Source: Incurvaria masculella (Eukaryota; Arthropoda; Insecta; Lepidoptera; Incurvariidae). Taken from it: a stretch of DNA of 64,000 bases. Every line of letters starts with the position of its first letter. The stretch's first letter is position 1. Below, piece by piece: positions 1 to 11,144 of this stretch. Location: contig OX335646.2 in assembly GCA_946894095.1 (NCBI GenBank), positions 13,138,077-13,202,076 of the forward strand, given 5' to 3'. The translations under genes and the position numbers were made by a program. The notes under the pieces were generated by a model that was given only the letters and a program-made list of their open reading frames with translations, did no database searches and was not told the origin of the DNA.

Positions 1-283
1 ACAAATAACAGAAATGGCAGTACTCTGATCTAGTTGAACAAAAACATTAAAGCCAAAAAAAAAATTATAATAAACAGGTAGAACAGGTAAAATATAAACA
101 ATCATGCGTAGTATAAATAAAAAATGACGAAATCCTAAACAGTTATCCACCATCACACAGCCACAGAGAAGAAGTAATCTATATTGTAAACATTTAAAAA
201 TTCAAGCAGACGCTTATTCAAATAGGATACACAACTTTAACATAATTAACCACACCATATTATACACACATATATTATTTTAT
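1..283. other. AT-rich stretch, nothing recognised
   Basis: AT-rich DNA with short A runs. I see no coding frame, repeat family or RNA gene in it. It lies just beyond the 3' end of the LINE remnant that follows on the minus strand, so part of it may be 3' untranslated sequence of that element. Confidence 0.4.
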
Positions 284-985
284 TTAATAAGTAAAGGAAA
301 TATCAGCAATAACTTTTAGAACATTACGTCTAAACTGTAATGGACTTTGATCCTGTATGTCCAAATGGCAAAACATACGATTATACTCTTCGCAAATCCT
401 TCTAAGGGGAGCTCGATTACCAGCATTAGTGCGACATAGAGGGGTATGGAAAACTGCAAGAGTCCTAGTATTCCTACATGGAACGAGCAAGACAATTGTG
501 GTAAGGAGATCAGGACAATCGATGATATGGTTCCAAATTTTATATAAGGCCATGGTATCGAGTAGAAGACGTCGGTGTCTTAGAGGAGTCATTGAGAATC
601 GAATGAGTAGGTCGACATATGGCAAATAAGAACGACAGCATCGGCGATACATTATTCGCAAGAATTTGCGCTGTATCATCTCGATAGAATGAGAGTATTT
701 CTCATAGAATGGAGACCAGACCGGGCCGCATATTCCAGTTGGCTCCTAACAAGAGTGTAGTATAGATATAAATAGGTACTAGTATTTCTGAACTCTGACG
801 ATGATCTCAGCACGAACCCCATCATCTGATACGCCTTTTTAGTAATACTCTCAATATGCATATCAAGATGCAATTTGGAGTCAAAGGTAACGCCAAGGTC
901 ACGAATATCATGCACTTTCTCTAGATTTTGGTCACCTAACGAGTAGCTGAAAACTACAGGGGAAGTCTTTTTTGTAAAGGTTATG
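284..985 (-). pseudogene. LINE reverse transcriptase, decayed C-terminal part
   Basis: Reading the minus strand, the stretch from about 985 to 676 encodes residues typical of the region after the RT catalytic core: RDLGVTFDSKL, then a KKAYQMMGFVLRSS segment and LVRSQLEYA. After a frame change the reading continues from 679 to a stop at 284 with QRKFLRIMYRR, the usual distal RT helix region. The RT catalytic motifs are absent because the copy stops near 985, next to a poly-T run that belongs to a SINE. The wording fits Jockey/CR1-like insect LINEs; clade assignment is inference. It is a dead fragment with at least one frameshift. Confidence 0.7.
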
Positions 986-988
986 GAT

Positions 989-1110
989 TTGCACTTTTTT
1001 TTTTAATGTGACTGGACATGATGGCTAATACCACACCTTCTGTCATGGTATTAGCCCAACACACCACATGGGAACTAGGTGCCATGCCAGGACCTTCCTT
1101 ATATTGCTCG
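989..1110 (-). mobile_element. SINE 3' part (HaSE-like body), 5'-truncated
   Basis: A poly-T run followed by the reverse complement of the SINE 3' body seen many times in this window (landmarks on the minus strand: AGGTCCTGGCATGGCACCTAG, then GTGTTGGGCTAATACC and ATCATGTCCAG). It is 5'-truncated near 1110. The tail abuts the LINE remnant at 985. Confidence 0.7.
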
Positions 1111-1138
1111 GCTCTTCTGAATACTTAGCTGCATGTAT

Positions 1139-1245
1139 GTAAACTATAACTTATCTCTATAATTAATCTATGGTAAGTAAACTATAACTTATGTCTATAA
1201 TTAATCTATGGTAAGTAAACTATAACTTATGTCTATAATTAACTA
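1139..1245. repeat. 38-bp tandem repeat, about 2.7 copies
   Basis: The unit starting AAACTATAACTTAT recurs at 1141, 1179 and 1217, a period of 38 bp, nearly identical between copies. AT-rich with no coding potential; most likely replication slippage. Confidence 0.8.
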
Positions 1246-1363
1246 CTATATAGAAAACATAGGTACACTATACGAGCGCGGTGCGTATGAGCGTTTCTTA
1301 TTATACAAAGCGAAACATTTTCCACTTGGACACAATTTTTATTTTACTAACAGCTGTGACACT

Positions 1364-1690
1364 GAGGGCCTTTTTCACCTACTGCTGATTAACTAAATCG
1401 CCACACATTAAGAACCTTTCTTAGCAGCATGCAACCAATACCAGTACAAGATAATCAGCACTTTAGTAATAAAGGCCCTTTAAGCGTCGATTAAAATAAA
1501 TCAACAATTGGTGAAAATCAGGCTAAGGGTCCTTTTTCACCTAATGCTGATTAGCTTAATCGCCACATGTTAAAGGCCTTTCTTAGCAGATTGCAATCAA
1601 CACCAGTACAATAATAATCAGCACTTTAGTAATAAAGGCCCTTTAAATGTCGATTAAAATAAATCAGCACTTGCTGAAAACCAGGCTAAA
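1364..1690. repeat. Two tandem copies of a ~161-bp inverted-repeat element
   Basis: Two units begin at about 1365 and 1526, each opening with a variant of GGCCTTTTTCACCTA and CTGATTA. Each carries internal inverted matches, for example TTTTTCACCTACTGCTGATT against the later AATCAACAATTGGTGAAAA. It looks like a small foldback or MITE-type element duplicated in tandem. I cannot name the family. Confidence 0.55.
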
Positions 1691-1699
1691 CATTCCGCA

Positions 1700-3510
1700 A
1701 TTGACCGCTAACATAATTAGGTTTTGACATCGTCTTTATCTCAAGGTGCCATTGTATACCTCGACTACTATGTATACGTTGCAGTGATATTGTCAAAGCC
1801 GTTATATTTTAATTTCACTGTTAAACTGAATAAACAACAAAAAATAACAAAATCAGCATGAGGTTGACAACTAGTCTAGTCAACCACGGTATATCCTAAA
1901 GACAGTATATTGGTGCCAGAAATGATACCCATAATGGCGTTTATTTATTTAATCTCTCTAGTGTTCAACATCTAGTATAGTCAAACATTCTAAAATTGTC
2001 AATCGTATAATCAAACTTGACGAAACCAAAATATGTCCAGGGAAGTCCAACCAAATCACAATATAATTAGTGATAATGTAACAAATATAGAAGACGACTA
2101 GCTGAGATTCCCGGCTTCGCTCGGGTCCATTTCGTTTTTGACCGATTGAAGCCCGGTACAATGACCCCTCGGCCCCCGGGTTATGGGTTTTTGAAATTTT
2201 GAATTCTGAAATATGCTATGGACAATGAATGCATTTCTCAAAAAATTCAAATCTTAGAGTTCCTGTCACTTCACGACAGTCTTAAAACTTTTATTCTTTT
2301 GCTCGGCTCCTAAGGGCCGTAGTGTGAAATCGCCTATAACCTTCCTCGAAAATGCAAAAATGTGTTTTCAAATCAGACGGATAGTTTCTTAGACATTATA
2401 GCGATCAAACAAAAAAATACAAACAATTAATGTCACTAGTGAAAATACAATAAAACTCCTTTGATGATATCACTGCGACATATCACATTCGCTCGCAGGA
2501 GGTACACTGTCGGGTGCACGTAGCACACTCCATCATAGCCACGAGGCCACAATAACAGGTGAAAACAATAAAATTGAGCCCAGCTTGTGTAACCGCCACT
2601 CGTTTGTTCTTATCAGAGCGCGTAATACAAAAACTTATCTCGGCAAGAAACGGAGCATGCTAAGATCTTTTCAAAAAACAATGACAGAATTATCTCGGGG
2701 CCACGCAGCACGAACGCTAGTCCAAGTTGTACTGGCGCATACAACTTTTATTAGAACAAGTATTTTTTAAACATTATGTGCACTACTTTTTATATGCATC
2801 GCAGAAAAGTTGTACATCTTTACATATAGAAAATTGTAATCGTACGGAATAAACCTTGGAAATCTTTCATTGGCTATTCATAATAATTCATGATTTGCTA
2901 GGTTATGTTAAGTTAGAAAGTTTAGGAATTCTTCTGTGGTTTTGATTGGATTTAAGGTTACTTAAATTTTTAAAAAAAATCTTTAGTTTAACAATTCCAT
3001 TAGTCTAAAATAATTTTTCTTCACTTTATTTTTATCTTTTTACCTCGGCGTCCTTATAGTGAAAGAAGAAGTGCGTCTCCATTGTGTAACATACAAGAGA
3101 TACTAAACCCTTCCAAAGGCAGGATCGACTCATGCGTCTGAGGTCTAACGAAAATTAACGTCACTTTGACACATTTTGTATGGACAAAATATCACTTTTG
3201 ATACTAGTAAGTATGTATTACTTTGGGTTAGTGTGAGTTCCAGTTGCGACTATTTATCTCGGCCTTAGAGTACTATTAGAGATCGACAATATACCAATTT
3301 ATGGATAATCGTTGATGGATTTTATCCTCACAAGCCACAAAACACTTCGAAAATACCTGCTCAGAGTTAGGCCTTCTCATACAGTAGTATTCAGATTGGC
3401 CGAACGAACTTTAATACTCGGACTATCGCCGAACTAAATAGCATTTTGTATGGTTAGTACAGTGTTAGTCCGCAAACTAAACTTTTACAGTTTACTTTGA
3501 ATACTACTTA
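1700..3510. other. Intergenic, no gene seen
   Basis: About 1.8 kb of mixed sequence with no convincing coding frame, repeat copy or RNA gene. The only oddity is a short GC-rich patch near 2110-2185 containing CGGCTTCGCTCGGG and a C/G-rich run, which I could not assign. Confidence 0.5.
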
Positions 3511-3512
3511 TA

Positions 3513-3623
3513 GGGTTCATGAGATTCAGCCCTGTGACAGACGGACGAACGGAGGGACAGACGGATGGACGGACGGACAGCGGAGTCTTAGTAATAGGGT
3601 TCCGTTGGTAGCCTTTGGGTGGG
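3513..3623 (+). repeat. Tail of the (GACG)n interspersed element
   Basis: The segment runs from a TTCATGAGATTCAGCCCTG variant through a (GACG/GATG)n run to GGAGTCTTAGTAATAGGGTTCCGTT. The same tail closes the longer copies at 36227-36539 and 41639-41959, so this is a 5'-deleted member of that family. Confidence 0.75.
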
Positions 3624-3939
3624 TAAATTTAATTTAATTTAAATATTTATTACTAAGCAAGCCCTTATTAAATACATATTTCAAAATTAAAACGATTTGT
3701 TATTAGCATTTGTAATAATATTTATGTAAATGTAATGCACCTAAAAAAGTTTTAGGATTTATAATTTCAAAGCAAGATAAGTATTTCGAGCATGCTTTAT
3801 GAAACTAAATTGACACCAGAGAAGTAATTGGCACAAGGTTCTAACTCTTTAATTATCCGAGTAATAGGATTAATCAGATGAACTAGCTAAAATAGCGATG
3901 TCATCACCCTGGTTGACTGAACTCGTACGCTTACCTACT

Positions 3940-4375
3940 GGGGGCCCATTCAGGTAAGAGTGAGTTCGAACATGTATGTACAATCGACTGTGAAGCAAGG
4001 ACACATTAACGAAATTGCCCAGTAAAAATAACTACAGGGTCCGTCACTCGAAGTGTTACCAATTAAAAATGGTTTTATTAGGTTGATTGAAGTACGCTTT
4101 ATTATTTTATTTATCAAAATGCTAAAAAAACATTATATTTTAAGAAAATCATTGTTATTGGTCGATAGAGCCTCCTTTGGCACGGATGATGGTACCAAGT
4201 CTTACGGCAAAGGCATTGCAAGCTGCACGAAGATGGATTTGCGGTATTCTAAGTGCACAATCAGGTAAGAGTGAGTTCGAGTACGGGAGTGAGTTAATCT
4301 AAAAATAGCTGGGAAATGTATATTTTTTTAAATAAAGGAACTGTTATTTATACTTTCAACTAATTTTAAACCCAT
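3940..4375 (+). repeat. MITE (GGGGGTCCATTCAG ends), split by a retroelement insertion
   Basis: The left end GGGGGCCCATTCAGGTAAG matches the terminus of the intact copy at 34486-34729. The sequence from 4261 (AGTGAGTTCGAGTACGGGAG, then AAAAATAGCTGGGAAAT) matches the other half of that copy. The insertion at 3970-4260 interrupts it and has duplicated 20 bp of it. Confidence 0.65.
3970..4260 (-). mobile_element. Chimeric retrocopy: mariner 3' end joined to a SINE/LINE tail
   Basis: On the minus strand the insert begins inside a mariner transposase C-terminus (RIPQIHLRAACNAFAVRL, then a GGSIDQ stop). It runs through the mariner terminal repeat ending GACGGACCCTGTA and continues into a tail, CTTGCTTCACAGTCGATTGT followed by ACATACAT, that also ends the tRNA-like SINE at 45697. 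It is bounded by identical 20-bp direct repeats (3950-3969 and 4261-4280). The simplest reading is that a retroelement carrying a mariner insertion was copied by LINE machinery with 5' truncation inside the mariner. Confidence 0.6.
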
Positions 4376-4399
4376 TCTTGTATCAGCTCATAGATTATT

Positions 4400-5456
4400 C
4401 GAAGACATACTTATCCACGCAAGTTCAAGGCTCGATATGTTTAGTTTGGACACGTGAGTCAGTAACATAAACAGTTCACATTTGGTGAGAACCACGGTAG
4501 AATGCTGATACGCATCCCAAGCGCGAATCTAGTACAAGACATCTAAGGGAGTCATGATATCTGTTAAATACAATGAGTATCATGACATTAACACAGATGG
4601 ATCAAAAGTAAACGATCAGATCGGGGCCGCCATTTAAGATCCTTGCATAAATACAAAAGCTATGTTTAAAATAACGGGAAATGTAAACATAATGACAGCT
4701 GAACTTATAGCTATATGCGAGGCATTATCTTATAGCAAAACGCTTTCCGAGAAAAAAATCTTAGTTCTAATTGATGCCAAAAGTGCCCTACAGGACATTG
4801 CACGATGTGTTAGGGGAGCTCGTAGTTCATTTATAGCTAACGAAATTTTAAAATTAATTCTAGAACTGCAATCACGGGGTAAAATCGTGGTATTACAATG
4901 GATTCCATCTCACGTGGGATTAGTTGGGAATGAACAGGCTGATACCTTCGCGAAAACAGCCCTAAGTTTGGGGATTCCATTGAATGCAAAATTATAGTTA
5001 CGAATTGTGTACCAGCAGCTAAAAATAAATGCCGTATTTTATGGAAGGTACATTTCGATTCTAGGTCGTTGGTTAAAGGAATATGGTATAAGACCATCCA
5101 ATCCGAGCCCCCTCGGATACCTTGGTTCGACGGTCTCAAATTGAAGAGAAAATATTAAGTTGTTGCTTTTCGATTACGGTTTTGGGCCTCGGTCTGGGCA
5201 CATTCCGCTCAATAAGTTTGCACACCTAATAAGGAAAAGAACATCACCAAATTGTGACGTGTTTGGTGTGCTTGAAGACGTGTACCATATTTTAACGGAG
5301 TGTGTGCGGGGAGAGGTCGAGAGGCGACAGCTAAATAGTATAAACTATGACGTAGGGACCTATCAAACAATTTTAAGCTTGCCATTTTCCGAAATGGCAA
5401 TTAAAATTTACAATCTTGTAAGTGTCATATTGAAAAGAAGAGACTGAATTGTTGTG
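4400..5456 (+). pseudogene. LINE ORF2 remnant: RNase H domain and C-terminal zinc-knuckle region
   Basis: A frame at about 4597-4620 gives NTDGSK, the first RNase H carboxylate motif. The main frame 4662-4997 continues with TAELIAICEALS (the Glu), LVLIDAKSAL (an Asp) and LQWIPSHVGLVGNEQAD (the His and last Asp). After frame loss, 5160-5447 reads GPRSGHIPLNKF and NCDVFGVLEDVYHILTEC, where the second Cys of the usual CxxC...HxxxxC knuckle is Phe. This order (RNase H then knuckle) is known from R1 and I-type LINEs. The EN and RT parts are missing, and several frameshifts mark it as dead. Confidence 0.7.
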
Positions 5457-5548
5457 TAATTTCTATTTTTAAGTATTTAATATGTAATAGGCCTCACGGG
5501 GCTGACATGGTCACAAAGTTTTTTGTCACTGGTAAAAACACAACATTA

Positions 5549-5912
5549 ATATGAATCGTATGGAGTGCGCCCTTCCCACCGACACCCGCTGCAGGTCTCA
5601 ATACATCTCAACATGGTCATGAGTTCAATCTCCGCCGTGTTCATGCACGACTTTATTTCTCTTTCTGACTTGGAAACACAAATGCGAGCTGTGCCATGGT
5701 TCGGAATACATGTAAAGGTCACTTCTGCCCACCCGGGCCGGTACCATAAAGTTGGATGAAAATATGGTCGAATCGGCAATTTCCCGTGTTTTCCATCCCG
5801 TTCATTGTACATAGCCGTGCTTAAAATTAGAAGGTCCTGTCGTGGCACCTAATTCTTTCGGTAATGGGATGTGTTGGGCTAATATCACGACAGTGGGTGT
5901 GACAGTATTGCC
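5549..5912 (+). mobile_element. HaSE1-like SINE, nearly full length
   Basis: The central part (TGAGTTCAATCTC, GTTCATGCACGACTTT, TCTCTTTCTGACTTGGA) matches that of other tRNA-headed copies in the window. It is followed by the shared body GGTCGAATCGGCAATTTCC, GTTTTCCATCC and GTGTTGGGCTAATATCACG. The tRNA-like head is diverged. The family resemblance to HaSE1 of Helicoverpa is from memory. Confidence 0.6.
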
Positions 5913-7235
5913 AGCATGCGCAAACGTCGGTAAAAGAGGTCACGCAGTCATCAAACTTGTCAGCTACAAGTTGTTTTCTGTTCTGGGGTGCTACCTATGT
6001 AAATGTTTCACGTCATGTTTCATGTTTCAGCCGGTGAATTTTACTATAGAGAGATAAGCCCACATTCATTTGAGCACATCATGCGATTGTTGACCCGCCC
6101 GCGGGCCATGATCTCAACCTGGCCATCATTACCGGCAGTAACGGACCCCGAAGAAGTGATCTAAATTACACTCTGAAGCGACTGCACAAGTAAGTAGGCG
6201 TTAGATGATATGGGTACATCTCAACCACGGAGAATTTTGAAAGTACAGAGGCGTCTGACTGGCTATGTGTATTTTATTGTTATTATAGGTTCCTAGGTAG
6301 AATATTTGTATATGTTTTTCAAAGACGCTTATTGGTCGTACCTAGCAGCAATAGTCTCTACTTTTCACTAGCAACGCATGTTGTATATAGAAGATTTAAA
6401 GACATGTTTTTATAAAATGTTCATGAAAAGAAAAGGGGAACCTTCATTTACTATCAAGTGAAGTGCGGAGTTAGAGAAAATAAAGTGCGGATGACTTTTT
6501 TTGATAAAACCGTCATACCTCTTACTAATACTATTCTGTGCCAATACCAACTCACCGGCTCAACTGAAAATCTTGAATTCATCATTTTTATTTACATATT
6601 TATGGATTTTGATGACATTTTGTGAGTATTTGAGTGAGTCCCTGGATGAATTAGTTTCATAATTGGACCCGTGAGGTTCCGCTATTGTCGATATATTGAT
6701 CCGAGCGGAGCCAGGACCTCAATACTAAGTGAAACTACATAATAGATAATACTCAAGTAAAATATTATTATCAAGTTTAGTATTTTTTCCTGTACCCTAC
6801 TACACAGCTACGTAACTGTGTACCCTGTTAATATTACTTAGACGGAAACAGAGATGAAAGTCCATGTCATTCTACAGTATTCAGTCACTTACCTTCAGGT
6901 TTTCAATTTCACTTTGCAACATTATGACTACAGTCAAGCAACATGCATAGTAGACACACCAGTTCTCAGGAAAACATGCCACTACACCAAGAAATAGAAA
7001 GATTGAATCGACAACTGAAACAACGGAGACTCCGTGACTGAAACCAATACGTCAATGTGTTGATGTCATAAAAGATAGGAAGCGTTGAGATGATAAAATA
7101 TCTGACAGGGCTTGAAAGAAATGTTGATCTTGTGTGTGATGATGCAACAAGCCAACGCAAATCAGGCGTACTTCGCATTGAATAAGTTGGTTCCTATATG
7201 GACTTTACATTACTAGCTCTACCAGACGGCTCTGT
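5913..7235. other. Intergenic, no gene seen
   Basis: About 1.3 kb without a supportable gene. Short frames exist (for example 6966-7178 on the minus strand) but show no family features. No repeats were recognised. Confidence 0.45.
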
Positions 7236-7558
7236 CAGCCTCGGTAGCCCAGTGGTGCGACGCATTGCGATTCGATAATCTGGGTAAGCACCTTTGAGCG
7301 CGGTTAGGTTCTGGATGGGTGACCATTTTCAACCGTTGAGGCTGGCCGTGGTTCGGATTCCTTACTTCCTAGGTGGTGAGGCTTATTCCGCCCGGGTTCG
7401 TCCATCGCATTGAATAAACGATGGTCGAAGCGGCAATGAAAATTGTCCGTGTTTTCCATCCAGTTCAAAGTAAGGTCCTGGCATGGCACCTTGTTGTTTG
7501 TTGTATTTGACGTTCAGTTTGGTATTAGTCATCCATGTCCAGTAAAATAAAAAAAAAC
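7236..7558 (+). mobile_element. 5S rRNA-derived SINE, full length
   Basis: The head carries the 5S internal promoter region: GGTAAGCACC, GAGCGCGGTTAGG and GGATGGGTGACC, in 5S order and spacing. The body is shared with the tRNA-headed SINEs of the window (GATGGTCGAAGCGGCAATGA, CCGTGTTTTCCATCCAGTTC, GGTCCTGGCATGGCACC), and the tail ends CATCCATGTCCAGTAAAAT plus an A run. A 5S-headed SINE sharing its body with a tRNA-headed SINE is known in Helicoverpa as HaSE3; I make that link from memory. Transcription would be by Pol III from the 5S-like promoter. Confidence 0.75.
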
Positions 7559-7559
7559 T

Positions 7560-8106
7560 AGAAAGCTTTCCGTGGCTACCATACATTTTTCCTGTGTAGC
7601 TTTGATGTGATCATATAAGCAGTGTATGCTAACGATGCAAAGCAAGTGCATTCTTTGGAATGTCATAATGACATCGAGGTTAGGTTAGAAGAAAAATAAT
7701 CGAAACATTTTCAAATTGGTACAAGGACTGTATCAATACGACACATACGGCAATGGCGGCGCCAGTCTTAGTTTTCACACAAACTAATTTATAATGACAA
7801 TGTATGAAGCAAGCAGGCTGTGGTAGTACTGGGTGGGCTGGCGACGAGCGAGCGGCCAGGATGGCGAGAAGGAAGAGTGGGGCCTAGTTAGCGCCAACAA
7901 GCGTGGTAAGAGCGCAGCGCAGCCGCCTCGATTAGGTGATGGAAAAAAGTTTTAAGACTGTCGTGAAGGCAGCGGAAATCGAAGAATTAACATTTTAAGA
8001 AATGCAATTTTGTACGGCGGTAGCAATTAAACTAAGAAATCGTCTTCCAGGCCAAAAAATAGTTATATTTTATAAAAAAAAAGATCACTTGAGAAAGCTT
8101 CATGCC
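7560..8106. other. Intergenic, no gene seen
   Basis: Includes a GC-richer patch near 7810-7940 but no coding frame with recognisable features. Confidence 0.4.
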
Positions 8107-8138
8107 ATGTTCGAATGTTTTTTTGGAAATATCTGTCT

Positions 8139-8457
8139 GAGTCTAGAGAACAAGCTGCTCATGTACAAGGCCATTCTCAAACCCATATGGACATATGGTA
8201 TTCAGCTGTGGGGTACCGCCAGCAATTCTAACATCGAAATTCTGCAAAGGTTTCAAAATAACGTGCTCAAGCAGATAGCCAAAGCTCCCTGGTTCACTCG
8301 GACTACTGAAATACACGAACATCTTGAGATTCCTACAGTGAAGGATGAGATAAGAATGGTCTCTACCAAATACAAAACCCGACTTAATAACCATGTCAAC
8401 GTACTTGCATCAAACCTACTAATCCCAGATCACAAGAAACGACGACTTAAAAGATAA
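8139..8457 (+). pseudogene. Jockey ORF2 C-terminal coding fragment
   Basis: This encodes the thumb region downstream of the RT core: LENKLLMYKAILKPIWTYG, then FQNNVLKQIAKAPW and LEIPTVKDEI, all characteristic of insect Jockey elements. The apparent stop at its end is created by the inserted element; the native C-terminus continues at 10764-10800. The RT active site is absent, so this copy cannot encode activity. Confidence 0.75.
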
Positions 8458-10761
8458 CGCAAATGCCTATAACTACGATCAAATTTTGAGTCTTAAGGAC
8501 CCTCAATGTTTACATTACTAAAACAAGCCTTAAGCTACAAGTCCACATATTTTGTGTATGTAGATAGTAAGAATATTCCTTAAATTTATTGTAGTATTTA
8601 AATAATCTTCTTGAATATTGTTAAAAAGGGGCCATTCATTGCGATTAGCCGGCGAAAATGGTTTGCTCATAATTACGATCGATTTTTGATGATGTCCCCA
8701 ATTACGATCGCCATCATACCTAATTGCGACCAAAGTTTTAACTGATCCAAATTTTAATATATTAAACATTTAAAAACGTTTTTAAACGTTTTTGTATGAT
8801 AAAAATGAGCAGGAATCCCTTAAAACATCCTTTAGCCACAGATTTCTTCAAATGACTTATTCTGCACCATTAGTACATACAGGGTACCTAAATGCTATAA
8901 TTATTGGTTTGATGATTTAATATTATTTACAAATGTTTTTTCCAATCCTTTTCATTTTCGTCAAATCTTTAAAAACGGCATATACATTTTATAGAGAAAT
9001 CATTATAGATAATACTAGCATATATAACTCTAGAAGTGAGAACGGCCAATCTTGATCCTGACAGATGTTTAGAGAGATTCCATTTAACCAGGGGGGCTCA
9101 CTCCGCCAGGCTGAATCGAAATGCTGCTTTCGAGCCAAACACGCCGGCGTTATGTGTGTCAGTTGGGCTGCTACTCGCCCATGTTAGCGAACGTGGTTGT
9201 CGCCAGATACCTACAAAATCTGAAATGACGTCGAAACCTAAAGCAAAATTTTGTGACTGTGACGGGTCGTTAGTCGATAATTTTTTTATGTATGACATAA
9301 GTGGATTTTGAACAAGTTTTTAAATTATCAGTAGGTAGGTATTAATGTAATCTCATGTAATTATATTATAAAATTGTTGTTATGATACTTATTTAAATTT
9401 AGATTTTGCATGCAAGTATTTACAAAAATGTATGGGGCGGACGATTTTTTTTAACAAAATGTTACTAACCTTTTTTGCTCTAAATATACCAAGGAATAAC
9501 TGGTTAACGTTTGGACCATAGCCTCGTTAACACCCGGTATAGCTTTTTATTGAGAGGCCTCCTGAGGCCGCTCCACACCCGAGTGGATAAGGCCGTTTAA
9601 AATTATTATTTAGTATCCAAGGTTTTTTCATCCCTTTTTTTTTGCATGCAAAAGTCATTTTTTATTTATTTTCTATATGAATTATTATTTAAATAATTTC
9701 ATTTATTTCAACTTCTGGTAGTTAAACTACCTACACTAAGTTACGTCAAAAACTGAACCGCGGATTCGATTAACTCAGTAAAGAAGAACCCTTAGAACTG
9801 TTTATCATGCTTATAACTTTTATTTCTAAACAACTTAAGACTCAGGATCAAGATCCCATGTTCTAAATACACTCGCAAACATCATTGAGATCGCAATTAA
9901 GAGAATACAGTATTTCTTATGTCCCTATTTCCGATCTCAGGTTTTATTTAAATTACGACGAAAGCGACATGTCTTCCACAAAATTGAGAACATTTTAAAT
10001 ATTGTTAATATATAAACAATACTTGAGTCGATGACTCGAGTTTTTAATTCTTATAAACGTCAAATATACGAATGATGAAATAATTGGTCCTAATAATACT
10101 TTCGATACTAATTCATTGAATTCAGTCCCATCTTTCTCGCATTATTCATTCAAAATCTTAGTATTAAATCGATCGTAATTTGATCCTAACATAATCAAAA
10201 GGTGAATTTAATTAAATGTTAAAAAAATACTTGTAAAAACATTTGGATTTGTGTTAAAAACGGTATTTAAATGATCGATGCTTAATCCCATTTACGATCA
10301 CTTGGTCGTAAATCGGGACGAAGCTTGCACTGACTTCCCTAACTACGATCGATTGTTTTCTTTACTTCCTGACGAAACTAAGCTAATGACGAGCAGACAA
10401 ATAAACATATAAGATCTCTAAACATACAAGCAAACTGTAAAAAAAAGTTACTATAGGATTACTTTCCCTTATTAACTGGAAACACTGATTTGAATAATTT
10501 CGATTTTCTTACTCCTTTCACTAAGACATAGTATGGGCGGCGGACGCGCCTGCCCCGCTTGAACTTTGGCAGTACCCTGGCCCAAACCTACATATGCGAT
10601 ATAATAACTGTTTACTTGGAATGAAAGATAATTTCATTGCGTTGCCTAGGTAAAAAAACCATATGAATAACTCATTGTTTTAATATTTTTTCGGAGGCTT
10701 AAGTATACTGATCGTAATTACCGACACATTTCCGAGTGATCGTAGTTATAGGCATTTGCGT
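8457..10761. mobile_element. 2.3-kb non-autonomous TIR element with TA target duplication
   Basis: Perfect 25-bp terminal inverted repeats (ACGCAAATGCCTATAACTAC plus GATCA) start at 8457 and end at 10761, each flanked by TA (8455-8456 and 10762-10763). Near both ends the motif ATTACGATC and its variants recur (for example 8672, 8700, 10285, 10341, 10713, 10738), as expected for transposase-binding subterminal repeats. The interior has no transposase-like frame. The TA duplication points to the Tc1/mariner/IS630 group or another TA-targeting family; the family is not settled. Confidence 0.8.
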
Positions 10762-10953
10762 TATGACACACTGGATCTTGACAACCGGTTCTGATCGATC
10801 TAAGTATGGAGGAAGGTCTAATGTTATTGGACATGTTTGACCTACAAAACCACGCACACTCAAGAGATCTGAAGACTGATCGCAGATGGACGTACTTACC
10901 AATAAAAAAAAGAAAAAAAAATGTTCGAATGTTTTTTTTTAAAATATCTGTCT

Positions 10954-11144
10954 AGCGCATTCGCTGCGCGCGCATGCTAGGTCTATGGTCTAGCGCCTAT
11001 CTAGCATAACACAGTCCGTAGTAAGAGCACCAATATATCGTGCAGAACGTATCTGCGACAGTGACCATTTCCAGAACGAAAAATATTTTGTAGTGCAAAA
11101 TGGATACCGCAACAACTAAAACCGAGATTTCAGCCAATGTACAC
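10954..11144. other. Short spacer, nothing recognised
   Basis: No gene or repeat recognised between the Jockey target duplication and the Penelope-like remnant. Confidence 0.4.

Larger units (their letters stand above)
8107..10953 (+). mobile_element. 5'-truncated Jockey LINE insertion with ~32-bp target duplication
   Basis: The direct repeats 8107-8138 and 10921-10953 (ATGTTCGAATGTTTTT, then AAATATCTGTCT; the right copy has one extra base and two A/G differences) bracket the insertion. Inside, the Jockey ORF2 C-terminus starts at about 8139 with LSLENKLLMYKAILKP and IWTYGIQLWGTASNSNIE, continuing to PDHKKRRLKR. An A-rich tail sits at 10901-10920. The coding sequence is cut by the TA-flanked element 8457-10761. 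Taking that element out with one TA restores a frame that ends after LDLDNRF. Confidence 0.75.

Noticed and set aside
357..629. 90-aa plus-strand frame
   Set aside because: It is antisense to the LINE RT remnant and is a shadow of it.
2092..2185. GC-rich palindromic patch CCCGGCTTCGCTCGGG
   Set aside because: It is a short stem-loop-like word in otherwise unassigned DNA, with no second copy in the window to make it a family.
7304..7586. Minus-strand frames over the 5S SINE
   Set aside because: These frames recur wherever the SINE body occurs and are non-coding.
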